A stretch of DNA of 64,000 nucleotides from CAZUAQ01 sp964618455 (GTDB taxonomy: Bacteria; Planctomycetota; Phycisphaerae; UBA1845; PWPN01): contig CAZUAQ010000015.1 in the NCBI GenBank assembly GCA_964618455.1, forward strand, positions 1-64,000, given 5' to 3'. The notes beneath the pieces are model-generated. The model was not told the DNA's origin and made no database searches. It was given only the letters and a program-made list of their open reading frames with translations. Shown here piece after piece: positions 8,174-17,345 of the stretch (position 1 is the stretch's first letter; the number at the start of each line of letters is the position of its first letter). Made by a program: the position numbers and the translations under genes.

Positions 8174-9532
8174 ATGGCTCCAGAGTCCACAACCTCGGAA
8201 GCTTCCGCCGAGAACGCGGTACCGGCAGGGCGCGTGATCATGACGCACGCCCGCGGCCTGCACTCGCTCTCCGCAGCCCACAGCCTCAGTCGTCGCGGTA
8301 TCGAAGTGATCGGCTGCGACGAAGCGCCCCTCTCGTTGATGGCCTTCTCGAAACATGTCATGAAGACCTTCGTGCTGCCGTCTATGGAGGATGAGCCGGA
8401 AGCGTATCTCGACGCACTGGTCGAGCAGGTGGAACGATGGAAGCCTCCTCCCGGCGTCCCCTATGTGCTGATGCCGATCCATCGCCACACCCGGTGGATT
8501 GCGCGGCATCGCGACCGTCTCGAACCGCTCATCCGCATTGCCTCGGCGGAGGAGCGACATATCGATCGCGTATTCCCCAAGGATCGTCTCATGGAAACCG
8601 CTCGGGAGTTCGACGTGCCGGCGCCCCCGACCTGGATCATCGCTGATCCCGACGAACTGACCTCGCACCTCGATGAGATCCAACTCCCCGCCATTCTCAA
8701 AATCCCCGACGGCGCCGGCGCAAAGGGATTGGAGAAAGTCGAAACGAAGGAGGACATGCTCAAGCAGTGCAGGAACCTGTTCAAGAATTACGTGAAGGAA
8801 GGTGGCCGCCTGCTCGTCCAGGAGATGGTCGATGGTGAGGATTACTGCGTGACCACCCTCTTCGCTCGCGGCCGGCTCCGAGCATACATGACCTATCGCA
8901 ATCTGCAGACGTTCCCGGACGGGGCGGGTTTCGGCATCCTGCGCGAGACGGTGGACGCCCCGCCCCTCATCGAGGCGGCGTGCCGGCTGATGGAGCCGCT
9001 CGAGTGGCACGGCGTGGCGCAGATCGACTACCGATGGAGCGGAGAGAATGGCGATACGCCCTGGCTGATCGAGGTCAATCCGCGCTTCTGGGGCGGGCTC
9101 TTTCAGTCCATCGAGTCGGGCATCGATTATCCCTGGCTGCTCTATCGCATGACGGTGGATGGCGACGTCCCGCCCGCCGATCCGCCGACCATCGGCGTGC
9201 GCACGCGCATCCCCGTACTGGGCCTGGTGTCGGCGATTGAACATTGCGTGGAGAACCAGTCCGCGTTCTCGGCGTTAGGTGATGCCTGGAAGAAGTGCCG
9301 GCGGGAACTTGCCCAGGGTAGCGTGCTTCAGGGGCTCCGCGAACTGGTCACCGGGATCGATGAGGCGATGACGCTTCCCCTTGACTTCACGTTGCTGAGC
9401 GAGCGTCTTCGTGAGTACCAGGAGGCCCGTCCCGAATTGCTGTCCACGGATGATTCCTACGCTCCCCTCGGCGTGCTCTACGTGCTGGCCCACATCGCCC
9501 GCCACGGCAAAGTGCCCGAGGAACTCCGCTAG
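8174..9532 (+). CDS. ATP-grasp ligase
   Basis: The 452-residue product has the ATP-grasp layout. An N-terminal pre-ATP-grasp region (GRVIMTHARGLHSLSAAHSLSRRG, then IEVIGCDE) is followed by LPAILKIPDGAGAKG (lysine in the ATP site), LLVQEMVDGEDYCVT, and the metal-binding IEVNPRFWGG. Such enzymes join a carboxylate to an amine via an acyl phosphate. This subgroup resembles carbamoyl-phosphate-synthase-like or D-aspartate-ligase-like stand-alone ligases, and the exact substrates cannot be told. The ATG at 8174 fits the domain start; the frame is open 74 codons further upstream but that part overlaps promoter-like sequence. A class I amidotransferase gene begins 14 bases downstream, so the two probably form an operon. 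Confidence 0.75.
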   Translation: MAPESTTSEASAENAVPAGRVIMTHARGLHSLSAAHSLSRRGIEVIGCDEAPLSLMAFSKHVMKTFVLPSMEDEPEAYLDALVEQVERWKPPPGVPYVLMPIHRHTRWIARHRDRLEPLIRIASAEERHIDRVFPKDRLMETAREFDVPAPPTWIIADPDELTSHLDEIQLPAILKIPDGAGAKGLEKVETKEDMLKQCRNLFKNYVKEGGRLLVQEMVDGEDYCVTTLFARGRLRAYMTYRNLQTFPDGAGFGILRETVDAPPLIEAACRLMEPLEWHGVAQIDYRWSGENGDTPWLIEVNPRFWGGLFQSIESGIDYPWLLYRMTVDGDVPPADPPTIGVRTRIPVLGLVSAIEHCVENQSAFSALGDAWKKCRRELAQGSVLQGLRELVTGIDEAMTLPLDFTLLSERLREYQEARPELLSTDDSYAPLGVLYVLAHIARHGKVPEELR

Positions 9533-9546
9533 TCTCACCGAATCTC

Positions 9547-10275
9547 ATGACGCCACGCCCTCGCCCCAAACCCCGCATTCTCATCTCCGTGGATCAGTCT
9601 TCCCTGCACCTGTTCGGGCTGACGTACTTCACCTACCAGCACCTGCTGCGCAAGTCGGGGGCAGTCTCGCTCGGAACCCTGCCGCGTTACCGCTTCAGCC
9701 GCGTTCCGATGCTGACGCAGGCGCGGCAACTGGCTCGGCGCGCCGATGGCCTGCTGCTGACCGGCGGGGGCGATGTCGATCCGACGTTGTACGGGTCCCG
9801 TGAACCGGCGCGCCACGTTCGCCCCTGGCGAGACCGCTTCGAACTGGAGTTGATCAAAATCGCCCTGACGCGGGAGATTCCGATTCTGGGCATCTGCCGC
9901 GGGTGTCAATTGCTGAACGTGGCCGACGGCGGATCGCTTCGCACCATTCGCGACGATTCCGAGCGCCGCCGCTATCACCATCGGATGCGTAAGCACCCCG
10001 TGAAGATCAGCTCAAACAGCCGTCTGGCGGAGATCGTCGGACGTAACCGCATTCGCGGCGTCCGTTCGCTGCATGGCCAGGTGGTGGATCGGCCGGGCAA
10101 GTCGCTTCACATTGTGGCCCATGCGGACGACGATCTGCCCGAGGCGATTGAATCGACCGCGTTCGAGCGGCGCTGGACCGTCGGCGTCCAATGGCATCCG
10201 GAGCTCTCGTGGAGCACGACGGAAGAACATCGCCTCGTCGACGCGTTCGTCGCGCAGGCCGCCAGGATGCGCTGA
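9547..10275 (+). CDS. Class I glutamine amidotransferase-like hydrolase (PuuD / peptidase C26 type)
   Basis: The 242-residue protein has the peptidase C26 signature: a LLTGGGDVDPTLYG segment near residue 70, the nucleophile Cys117 in GICRGCQ, and the His-Glu pair in VQWHPE near 215-219. Members such as PuuD hydrolyse gamma-glutamyl amides. Family knowledge supports hydrolysis; the natural substrate is unknown. It follows the ATP-grasp ligase by 14 bases, so a ligase and a gamma-glutamyl hydrolase are probably made together. It converges with the ThuA gene after 29 bases. Confidence 0.8.
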   Translation: MTPRPRPKPRILISVDQSSLHLFGLTYFTYQHLLRKSGAVSLGTLPRYRFSRVPMLTQARQLARRADGLLLTGGGDVDPTLYGSREPARHVRPWRDRFELELIKIALTREIPILGICRGCQLLNVADGGSLRTIRDDSERRRYHHRMRKHPVKISSNSRLAEIVGRNRIRGVRSLHGQVVDRPGKSLHIVAHADDDLPEAIESTAFERRWTVGVQWHPELSWSTTEEHRLVDAFVAQAARMR

Positions 10276-10304
10276 CCACTTCGAGATGACTGGATTGCCA
10301 AGCC

Positions 10305-11087
10305 TCAGGAACCGCTTTGCCTCTTCAACGCGGGCTGTTTGTCGGCATAGCCCGCCCAGAGCGCCCCTCGCCGCAGAAGCCTTCCAAAATTCGGATCCTT
10401 GCACGCCTTGACGTCATGGCCAAGAACGATGTTGAACACGCGCCCCTTCCCATAGGAAAGCGTCCACGCCAGGGGTTCGATTTTCTCGCTCCATTCGGAG
10501 TAGGCTTCTACGAGCACGTGGATGTCCTCATCGCCCACGAGCTTGGCGTACAGTTCGTCGTCCGCCTTGAAATGTGATGTGCCCTGCGTAATGAAGTGCG
10601 ACTTATCCTTGATGGTCACGTCGAATTCGCCGCGCGGCCCGTGTCCGGACTTCCCACCGACCCAGGTGCGCCCGATCATCTTTCCGAACTCGGGCCAATC
10701 CCCGAAGGCGCGACACGAGTAATGAAACGAGATCAAGCCCTTGCCCCCGGCGACGAAGTCCCTGAGGTTCTTCTTCGCCTTGTCCGTGAGGCCCGGGCGC
10801 TGATGGTTGTAGTAGTTGAACAGAACGATGTCGTAATCCGCCAGGGCCGACGACTCCAACACGCCGGGCTCCTCGCTGATCATCACCTCGAGATTCTCAG
10901 CCTTTTCCAGGTGCTCGCGCAGTACCGGCGTCGTCGCACGCCAGTCATGCGCGGACACATCCCTCCCCGTGATCAACAAGAGGCGAATCTTCTCCGGCTC
11001 CTTGGATTCCGGCTCACCCGCCCAGGCGGCCAGCGCCCACAGCGTACCTGTCGTGATGAATAGGCCGATGATGATAGTCCGTTTCAT
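10305..11087 (-). CDS. Secreted ThuA-domain protein
   Basis: The 260-residue product starts with a signal peptide (IIIGLFITTGTLWALAAWAG). The body matches the ThuA/trehalose-utilisation fold, a class I amidotransferase-like fold without the usual cysteine: LLLITGRDVSAHDW, YDIVLFNYYNH, LRDFVAGGKGLISFHYS, GRTWVGG, and the C-terminal GKGRVFNIVLGHD. In planctomycetes these secreted proteins often sit with sulfatases and sugar-degradation genes, as here (sulfatase 92 bases upstream on the same strand). The biochemical role of secreted ThuA proteins is not settled. Confidence 0.85.
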   Translation of the reverse strand: MKRTIIIGLFITTGTLWALAAWAGEPESKEPEKIRLLLITGRDVSAHDWRATTPVLREHLEKAENLEVMISEEPGVLESSALADYDIVLFNYYNHQRPGLTDKAKKNLRDFVAGGKGLISFHYSCRAFGDWPEFGKMIGRTWVGGKSGHGPRGEFDVTIKDKSHFITQGTSHFKADDELYAKLVGDEDIHVLVEAYSEWSEKIEPLAWTLSYGKGRVFNIVLGHDVKACKDPNFGRLLRRGALWAGYADKQPALKRQSGS

Positions 11088-11179
11088 AGCGCTGTTTCCT
11101 TTCCGATTGCGTGTCCATCAATGATTGAGCGTCACGGGTCCTCGAGAATGATTTGCTTGAAAGCGATCGTACCAAGCTG

Positions 11180-12658
11180 CTATTCCATGGAACCGCTCGA
11201 CGGTAGTGGAATCATCCGCTCTTTACCGTCATACGTGAGCACGATCGTCTTGCTCTTGCCGCCATTCCACAGGTCATACCGCGGATCAGCGTACCGATCG
11301 AAGAATGCGAAGAGACGCTTCTTGAGCTGCGCACGTGTCCCGGCGTGATCCGGGGAATCCGCCAGGTTTGTCGTCTCGCCGGGATCGTTCGCCATGTCGT
11401 ACATTTCATGCGGTCCGTCCGGCACGCGATGCGTGTATTTCCACTCCGGCGTGCGAATGCAACGCGTGTTCTCAAATTCGTAGAAGATCACGTCGTCCCA
11501 CGCCTGCTGTTCACCTCGAAGCTGCGGCGAGTAATCGCGCCCGGGGGACTCCGGCTCGACCGGCATCTGCCGGCTCCGTCCCAGCATTCCCAGCATCGTC
11601 GGCATGAGGTCGTAGTTGGACACCATATCATCGCGACGCTCACCGGCCTTGATTTTTCCGGGCCATCGCCAGATCAGCGGGATGTGCATCGTGCCGTCGA
11701 ATGTGTGCAGTGGCCGCGAGTGATCGCCCATGCCCCACATGCCGTTCTGACCGCCACTCATGCCCTGATCGGCGGTGAGGACCACGAGCGTGTTCTCCTC
11801 GAGTCCGAGGCGATCCAGTGTCGCCATCACCTCACCCACGCCGTCATCCACCCCGCTGACCTCCGCCGCGTAACGACGCATGGCGTCGATGTTGTTCATG
11901 TACTGGCGGTAGGTGCGCAGCCACTCGTGCGTCGGCATGCGCGGAAAGCAGTCCAGTGTCTTGTCAGCGTAGTACTCGGCGTGACGATTGCGCGCCGGCT
12001 TGTCGAGATGCCCTCCCAATCCGTATGGCCCGTTGTAGGTCAGGAACAGGAAGAACGGTTTTTCCTTGTTCTGTTCGATGAATCGGACGGCATGTTTCGT
12101 CCAGAGATCGGTGAGGTAACCCGGCTCCTCGCGAATCTCGCCGTCCTCGATCACTTTGGCGTCGTAGAACTTCGACGTATGGCCGTGCGGCTTGGTGATC
12201 CAGGTGGTGAACCCTTCCTGGGCGTGCATGTTGTCACCGAGGTGCCACTTGCCGGTCAGCCCGCAGGTGTACCCGGAGGCGGCAAAGATTTTCGGCAGGG
12301 TCTGGAACTCCTCGACCATGTTGTATGCCCGCGGTCCGGTCTGGGCACGCCCCCCCGCCAGGTAGCAGTGGACGCCATGCTGCGAAGGCAGCAGTCCGGT
12401 CAGGTAGGTCGCGCGCGTCGGCGAACAGACGGCATTGGAACTGAAGCACTGTGTGAACAGCGTGCCCTGTTCGGCGAGGCGATCCATGTTCGGCGTGCGA
12501 ATATCCTTGTTGCCGTAGCAACCCAGCGTCCACGCCCCATGATTGTCGGTCAGAATGAAGACGACATTGGGCAGCCGGTCTGCGGCTTCGGCCACGCCGA
12601 CCCACGTCCCCATGAAGAGTGCGATCATCAGACCGCACGCGGTAGTCCTTCTCATCAA
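11180..12658 (-). CDS. Sulfatase (formylglycine-dependent, secreted)
   Basis: This 492-residue type I sulfatase has a signal peptide (LMIALFMGTWVGVAEA), metal-binding residues in TDNHGAWTLGCYGN (38-51), and the modification site CSPTR with Cys78, which would be converted to formylglycine. Later segments LTADQG and MWGMGDHSRPLHTFDGTMHIPLIWRWP match the family. It would remove sulfate esters from polysaccharide or glycosaminoglycan outside the cytoplasm. The enzyme that makes formylglycine is not in the window. Neighbours are the ThuA gene downstream and the acetylation pair upstream, 44 bases away. Confidence 0.92.
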   Translation of the reverse strand: MMRRTTACGLMIALFMGTWVGVAEAADRLPNVVFILTDNHGAWTLGCYGNKDIRTPNMDRLAEQGTLFTQCFSSNAVCSPTRATYLTGLLPSQHGVHCYLAGGRAQTGPRAYNMVEEFQTLPKIFAASGYTCGLTGKWHLGDNMHAQEGFTTWITKPHGHTSKFYDAKVIEDGEIREEPGYLTDLWTKHAVRFIEQNKEKPFFLFLTYNGPYGLGGHLDKPARNRHAEYYADKTLDCFPRMPTHEWLRTYRQYMNNIDAMRRYAAEVSGVDDGVGEVMATLDRLGLEENTLVVLTADQGMSGGQNGMWGMGDHSRPLHTFDGTMHIPLIWRWPGKIKAGERRDDMVSNYDLMPTMLGMLGRSRQMPVEPESPGRDYSPQLRGEQQAWDDVIFYEFENTRCIRTPEWKYTHRVPDGPHEMYDMANDPGETTNLADSPDHAGTRAQLKKRLFAFFDRYADPRYDLWNGGKSKTIVLTYDGKERMIPLPSSGSME

Positions 12659-12702
12659 TACACCTCCCGTGTGGTGCGAGGTTCGTGTTCAGATTCTGAT
12701 TC

Positions 12703-13857
12703 CTACGGCGACGCTTCCGTCAGGATCGCCACGTGCTGCCAGCCCTGCAGCCCGAACCGGATATCGCGCTCGACAAACTCCCAGATGACCAGGCGTTTGC
12801 CCTGGAGTTTGTCCGCGTTGCGTTGCAGCCGCTGCCTGACCAGTGTCGACGCGCCGCCATCGTTGACAATGTACGTCAAGGGCCGCGCGAGTTCACGCGC
12901 CAGGTGCGCGAGGAATCCGGCGGAACCCGGTTGATCCAATTCGTAGATGTTCAGAAAACTGTCGCCCAGCAGGAGGATCTCGGACGCGTCGCTGCTGATA
13001 AACGGCTGACCCGTTTCCGCGTCGAGGACCTGACGGCATTCCCAGGCGATGGGGTCGTATCCCTGCTCCACCCATGGGAGTTCCATCATTTCAAGCACGT
13101 CCCCCTGGTGCGTTGCCTGGACCTGCCGGATCTCGTAGTTCCGCTGCACTTTCGGTGCGAAGCCGAATTCCTGAACACGTTCGGCCACGATGCCCGCCGC
13201 CAGCTCCGCCCCGAGCGGCGTCCAGTGCGTGTCGCGCGGCTGATAGAGGAGCCGAGCCGGGTCTGATTTACCTTGACGGTAGTGCTTGAATGCCGCGAAG
13301 AGATCCACGGTCGGCACGCCCTCGGCCTCCAGCGCCGCCAGCAACGCTTCCGTGCCCTCCGCGCGAATGGGGCCGTCCACGCGCGTCGTAAGTTGATCCG
13401 GATAGACACTCGCCTTGCCCGGCACCGGCACGACCAGCAGTTCGATGCCGCGCAACGCCAGTTGATCGCGAAAATCCACGATGGCCGAGACCGCCGAGGG
13501 CACGCCGATGCCTTTTTCCGGATCATCCACCGGCCGGTCCACCATGAACTGGACCCCCGTACGGAAAAACCACCAGCCGTCCCGACCGAGTACCGCCTTC
13601 GTGCCCACATCATCGAACAGCCAGTACCGGCCGGTCGCCACGAGAGGTCGTACGGCATCCGCGAACCAGGAATGGCTGCTCAGGTTGTTCTCGAACTTTC
13701 GCAGTTCCTTCGCGCTCGGAGGATCTTCAAACAGCTCCATGAACTGAACGGATTCTCCATTCGTCAGATCAACGACCGCCTGCGCGAGACTCATCCCGCC
13801 GACCATCGCAAGGAAGGCCACGATCAGGATCCAGTCATGCGCTTTGGGGTCCTTCAC
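12703..13857 (-). CDS. AlgJ/AlgX-like SGNH O-acetyltransferase-type protein
   Basis: The 384-residue protein has one N-terminal hydrophobic segment (WILIVAFLAMVGGMSLAQAV) and a periplasmic SGNH-like domain. The AlgX/AlgJ landmarks are LLVVPVPGKASVYPDQL near 140-155, the DTHWTPLGAELAA histidine motif near 210, and the serine motif LLLGDSFLNIYE near 298. Such proteins accept acetyl groups from a membrane MBOAT partner and pass them to exopolysaccharide. The MBOAT gene lies nine bases upstream on the same strand, which supports a two-protein acetylation unit. The polysaccharide is unknown because no synthase or polymerase is nearby. Confidence 0.82.
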   Translation of the reverse strand: MKDPKAHDWILIVAFLAMVGGMSLAQAVVDLTNGESVQFMELFEDPPSAKELRKFENNLSSHSWFADAVRPLVATGRYWLFDDVGTKAVLGRDGWWFFRTGVQFMVDRPVDDPEKGIGVPSAVSAIVDFRDQLALRGIELLVVPVPGKASVYPDQLTTRVDGPIRAEGTEALLAALEAEGVPTVDLFAAFKHYRQGKSDPARLLYQPRDTHWTPLGAELAAGIVAERVQEFGFAPKVQRNYEIRQVQATHQGDVLEMMELPWVEQGYDPIAWECRQVLDAETGQPFISSDASEILLLGDSFLNIYELDQPGSAGFLAHLARELARPLTYIVNDGGASTLVRQRLQRNADKLQGKRLVIWEFVERDIRFGLQGWQHVAILTEASP

Positions 13858-13866
13858 ATCATCGTC

Positions 13867-15381
13867 CTAAAACTGGAAGTAGAGAAACGGGCTGAACGCC
13901 TGCGTGAACATCGTCCCGATCGCCAGTGCAAACAGCAGGATCAGAAGGATCACGCGCGGCAGACTCAGCCGTTCGACCCAATCATACCCCTGCCACGGTG
14001 CAAACACGAGAAATGCGCACAGGCCCAACTCCAGGATGCGACCGGGTTGATAGAACTGCGCCGCCATCAGCGCGGCGGACGACTCCGCGTTCGCCATTCC
14101 GAACATGGCCGACAAATATTCCGTGGCATGGCTGATCGTCGCCGCCCGAAAGAAGACCCACGAAATCAGCACCAGCACGAACGTGATCGCCACCTGCAAC
14201 ACGACGGGCATTCTCTCGTAATAGCTCCCCTTGCCGCGCAGCCGCTCGAGGATCAGCACCGCACCGTGAAATCCACCCCAGGCGATGAACGTCCAGTTCG
14301 CCCCGTGCCACATGCCCCCGAGCAGCATGACCAGCGCCAGGTTGACATACATGCGCCCGGTTCCTTTGCGGTTACCCCCCAGGGGAATGTAGAGGTAGTC
14401 GCGCAAGAACGTCGAGAGCGAGATGTGCCATCGCCGCCAGAAGTCGGTGATGCTCGTCGCCCGATACGGCGCGTTGAAGTTGCGTGGAAATTCGAAGCCC
14501 ACCATCCGCCCGAGTCCGATGGCCATGTCGGAGTAGCCCGAGAAATCGAAATAGAGTTGGAAGGCGTACGCGATGACGCCGACCCACGCATCGAGCATGT
14601 ACAGCGAGTCAGCAGCGAAGGCGGCATCGACCAATCCGCCCATCGAGTCGGCCAGAAGCACCTTTTTCGCGAAGCCGATGATGAACAGCGCCGTCCCCGA
14701 ACTGAATTTCCGGATCGAGTGTTTCCGGTCGACAAGTTGATCGGCGATCGTCTTGTAGCGAACGATCGGCCCGGCGATCAGCTGGGGAAACAGTGCCACA
14801 TAGCACGCGAAGTCCCAGAACGACTTCACCGGCGGCGACTCCCCCCGGTAGACGTCCACCGAGTAGCTGAGACTCTGGAAGATGTAGAACGAGATTCCCG
14901 CCGGGAGCGCGATCTCCCAGATGGAGAAGCCCCCGATGGTCGTCCATTCCATCAACGCGTTGAGGTTGCTCTGGGCGAAGGTGAAATACTTGAAGAAGCC
15001 CAGCATTGACAGGCTGCAGATCACGGAAAGCGTCAACGCCGTGCGTGCCCGGGCCGAGCCCCTCGGCGATGTCGCGATGACGTGCCCGCCCAGGTAGTTG
15101 ACCAGCGTGGCGGCAAGCATCAGCAGGATAAACCACGGCTCCCACCAGCCGTAAAACGCGTAGCTGACCATCAACAGCAGAAAATTGCGCGTGTCGGGCA
15201 GAAAGAAGAAAGCGAGCACCATCACAGGCAGCCCGTAGAGGAACACCTCGGGATGCCAGTACCCGTAGCCCGCGTAGAAAGCGAGCAGCACGAAGAAGCT
15301 GCGCTTGATGGGAATCACGAAATAGGCAAACAGAACGGCCGGCAGGAAGTAGAACAGAAAGATCTGGGACGTAAAGACCAT
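13867..15381 (-). CDS. MBOAT O-acyltransferase (AlgI-like)
   Basis: The 504-residue protein is strongly hydrophobic with about ten or more membrane segments. It carries MBOAT marks: SYSVDVYRGE, FPQLIAGPIVRY, FDFSGYSDMAIGLG, RWHISLSTFLRDYLYIPLGGNRKG and the catalytic histidine in MWHGANWTFIAWGGFHG. AlgI-type proteins move acetyl groups across the membrane for polysaccharide O-acetylation. The AlgJ-like gene follows directly. Its ATG has only a weak ribosome site. Confidence 0.9.
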   Translation of the reverse strand: MVFTSQIFLFYFLPAVLFAYFVIPIKRSFFVLLAFYAGYGYWHPEVFLYGLPVMVLAFFFLPDTRNFLLLMVSYAFYGWWEPWFILLMLAATLVNYLGGHVIATSPRGSARARTALTLSVICSLSMLGFFKYFTFAQSNLNALMEWTTIGGFSIWEIALPAGISFYIFQSLSYSVDVYRGESPPVKSFWDFACYVALFPQLIAGPIVRYKTIADQLVDRKHSIRKFSSGTALFIIGFAKKVLLADSMGGLVDAAFAADSLYMLDAWVGVIAYAFQLYFDFSGYSDMAIGLGRMVGFEFPRNFNAPYRATSITDFWRRWHISLSTFLRDYLYIPLGGNRKGTGRMYVNLALVMLLGGMWHGANWTFIAWGGFHGAVLILERLRGKGSYYERMPVVLQVAITFVLVLISWVFFRAATISHATEYLSAMFGMANAESSAALMAAQFYQPGRILELGLCAFLVFAPWQGYDWVERLSLPRVILLILLFALAIGTMFTQAFSPFLYFQF

Positions 15382-15460
15382 GCGGATTCACACCATCAAG
15401 GTCGAGCCGGCGCACGCTCAGGCGGGCAGGATGCAGTTTTATTTCAGACAGGAGCCAGGC

Positions 15461-16111
15461 TCACTTGGCGGAATCACTCCACACGGCCCAGTAAATCGTC
15501 TCTTCCGGTGGGAGATCCTTGAAATAATTCAGAATGCCCCCCATGTACCAGTCATCCACGTTGGGCTCAATCGCGAGCAGGTGCGTGTCGCCCAGTTCAA
15601 TCTTGCGGAGGTTGCCCCCGATCTCCTTTACACGCGCGTCCGCCACCTTGGCGCGAGGCAGATACGGGTTGTAATGCGCGACGTAAATCTCGTCCCCGTC
15701 CAACTCTCCGCGAAGCACCTCACCGATCTCATATTTCACGACGTAGGCAAAGTCGTAGCCGATATCACTCGTGGGGAAATCATTGTCGAACTTCTCGAGC
15801 CCGGGAATGTCGACGAGCTTCGCCACGACTTCGATGGACCCATACTTGGCGGTGTCGCGCTCGGACTCCGGAGGCACGGTCACGGCGTCATCACCCGATG
15901 TGCCGTCTCCACTGGATGAAGCCGACTCCGTCCCCGTGACGCTCTCATTGTTGCAACCGAAGCCCCCCGCCAGGACCACGAACCCAATCGCCACACCATT
16001 CACGGGACGCAGATACGATACGCGTGCAGTCAGTACCGCGACCGTGAGGAAGCGGATCCAGGAATGCATCCCCCGCGCACTAAAGGCACTATCAGCCGTC
16101 GACAACACCAT
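15461..16111 (-). CDS. Putative lipoprotein of unknown function
   Basis: The product is about 216 residues and has a hydrophobic N-terminal region ending in VVLAGGFGC, a weak lipobox, followed by a Ser/Gly/Thr-rich linker. The rest (IEVVAKLVDIPG, FAYVVKYEIGEVLRGELDGDEIYVAHYNP, GDTHLLAIEPN) looks like a small beta-rich domain I cannot name. The ATG at 16111 overlaps the stop codon of the upstream TolB-like gene (TGATG), so the genes are likely coupled; an in-frame ATG at 16069 (MHSWIRF) is an alternative start with a tidier signal sequence. Confidence 0.55.
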   Translation of the reverse strand: MVLSTADSAFSARGMHSWIRFLTVAVLTARVSYLRPVNGVAIGFVVLAGGFGCNNESVTGTESASSSGDGTSGDDAVTVPPESERDTAKYGSIEVVAKLVDIPGLEKFDNDFPTSDIGYDFAYVVKYEIGEVLRGELDGDEIYVAHYNPYLPRAKVADARVKEIGGNLRKIELGDTHLLAIEPNVDDWYMGGILNYFKDLPPEETIYWAVWSDSAK

Positions 16112-17244
16112 CACGATCCTTCCTTCGCCACCTTCGGGCGACCCCGTTCGATCTCGGCATACGTCCAGTGCGGCTCCCAGCCGGAAGGCAGTGGCACGAG
16201 CACGGGCTCCTTCACCTCCTTGTGCACTTCGCGCAGCGCCTTGCTCTCACCGCCGATGGCGGGGGCATTCGAGGTACGCATCAGGAACATCGGGGCGCCG
16301 TCCTTTTCCGACTCCCCCCCATCCTGCTTCGACGCCGTAAAGAGAATGTACTTGCTGTCCGGCGACGTCGCGCCGCCGTAGATATGCCGTCCGTCTTCGC
16401 CGTAGACCAGCATTTTGTCCGAGCCGTCCCCGTTCGCGATCCACAGCTGCGTCCAGCCGTAGCCTTCCTGGTTGCCGGGACGATGCGAGAAAATGATTCG
16501 CTTGGAGTCCATCACCCAGTCAGGCGTGCAGTTCTGATAGGAGTTCACCGGGTTGATCTTCCCAGACTCGACATGGATGCGGGCCACCGTCCAGCTCTCC
16601 CCGAAGTGATTCGTCACGCCGCAGAGCCATTTCCCGTCCGGCGACCATCCGAGCTGCTGGTAGATTCCCTGGCGCGGCAGTGTGCCGACAATCCGTGCCG
16701 ACGCCAGATCCACCGAGTGAATTCCCTTGGGCGTCAGGCACGCGATGCGTTGATCGTCCGGCGACCAGGTCGCCCACGCGAAATCGCCCGGCCGCCCGAT
16801 CGGTTCAGGATTCGTGCCGTCGGCATCGGCAATGACGACCTGCCCCTGGAACCCCCAGCGGTCATGATCGATCTTGGCATCCGGCTCGAGTCGCCGGTAG
16901 AGGAGCTTGGTACCGTCGTAGGAAAATCGCGGCGCGGCTTCACTCGCCTTCGGTGTGTTCGTGATGTTCGTCAACTGCGAGCCGTCCGGCCGCATAAGGT
17001 AGAGATCCCAGTCCCCTTTCTCGCTACGTTTGGAAAACGCAATCCAGCCCCGCTGGGCCACTTCATCCGCCAGCGCCTTCTGTTTCAGCGTCAACTTCGC
17101 GGGGACCCTGCCTTCCTGGCCGTGGGCTTCAGCCGCCCCTGTGTTTTCCGACGCATCTGAAACCGGATCCCTGTCAGCCCCCAGGGAGGGGGAGATCAGG
17201 CTGGCAAGTACGCCGATCAACAGCCATCTCATGAATCCATGCAT
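16111..17244 (-). CDS. Secreted TolB-like beta-propeller protein (WD40-like PD40 repeats)
   Basis: The 377-residue product has a signal peptide (WLLIGVLASLISPSLG) and several PD40 repeats, for example WDLYLMRPDGSQLTNITN, FSYDGTKLLYRR, WSPDDQRIACL, WSPDGKWLCGV and SPDSKYILFTA. Such propellers are binding scaffolds in the periplasm or outside. The ATG at 17244 is preceded by GAAGGAGA at good spacing, which decides the start over an upstream in-frame codon. It overlaps the following lipoprotein gene. Confidence 0.8.
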   Translation of the reverse strand: MHGFMRWLLIGVLASLISPSLGADRDPVSDASENTGAAEAHGQEGRVPAKLTLKQKALADEVAQRGWIAFSKRSEKGDWDLYLMRPDGSQLTNITNTPKASEAAPRFSYDGTKLLYRRLEPDAKIDHDRWGFQGQVVIADADGTNPEPIGRPGDFAWATWSPDDQRIACLTPKGIHSVDLASARIVGTLPRQGIYQQLGWSPDGKWLCGVTNHFGESWTVARIHVESGKINPVNSYQNCTPDWVMDSKRIIFSHRPGNQEGYGWTQLWIANGDGSDKMLVYGEDGRHIYGGATSPDSKYILFTASKQDGGESEKDGAPMFLMRTSNAPAIGGESKALREVHKEVKEPVLVPLPSGWEPHWTYAEIERGRPKVAKEGS

Positions 17245-17284
17245 GGTGTCTCCTTCATCCGGCCGGCTCGGGGCCATAGCGGAT

Positions 17285-17313
17285 GTTATAGGCTTTTAGT
17301 GGTCTACATGGAA
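17285..17313 (-). promoter_or_regulatory. Candidate sigma-70-type promoter for the TolB-like gene
   Basis: On the minus strand TTCCAT (17313-17308), a 17-base spacer and TATAAC (17290-17285) precede the start codon by about 40 bases, leaving room for the strong ribosome site. The -10 is good (five of six); the -35 is weak. Confidence 0.3.
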
Positions 17314-17345
17314 GGCCCGGACAGCCTTGCCGATTCTGCGTACAC

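Noticed and set aside
8162..9244. 360-codon minus-strand open frame
   Set aside because: Antisense to the ATP-grasp gene; no ribosome site and no family resemblance.
13273..15009. 578-codon plus-strand open frame
   Set aside because: Antisense to the AlgI/AlgJ-like pair; rich in Arg, His and Gln without domains or signals.
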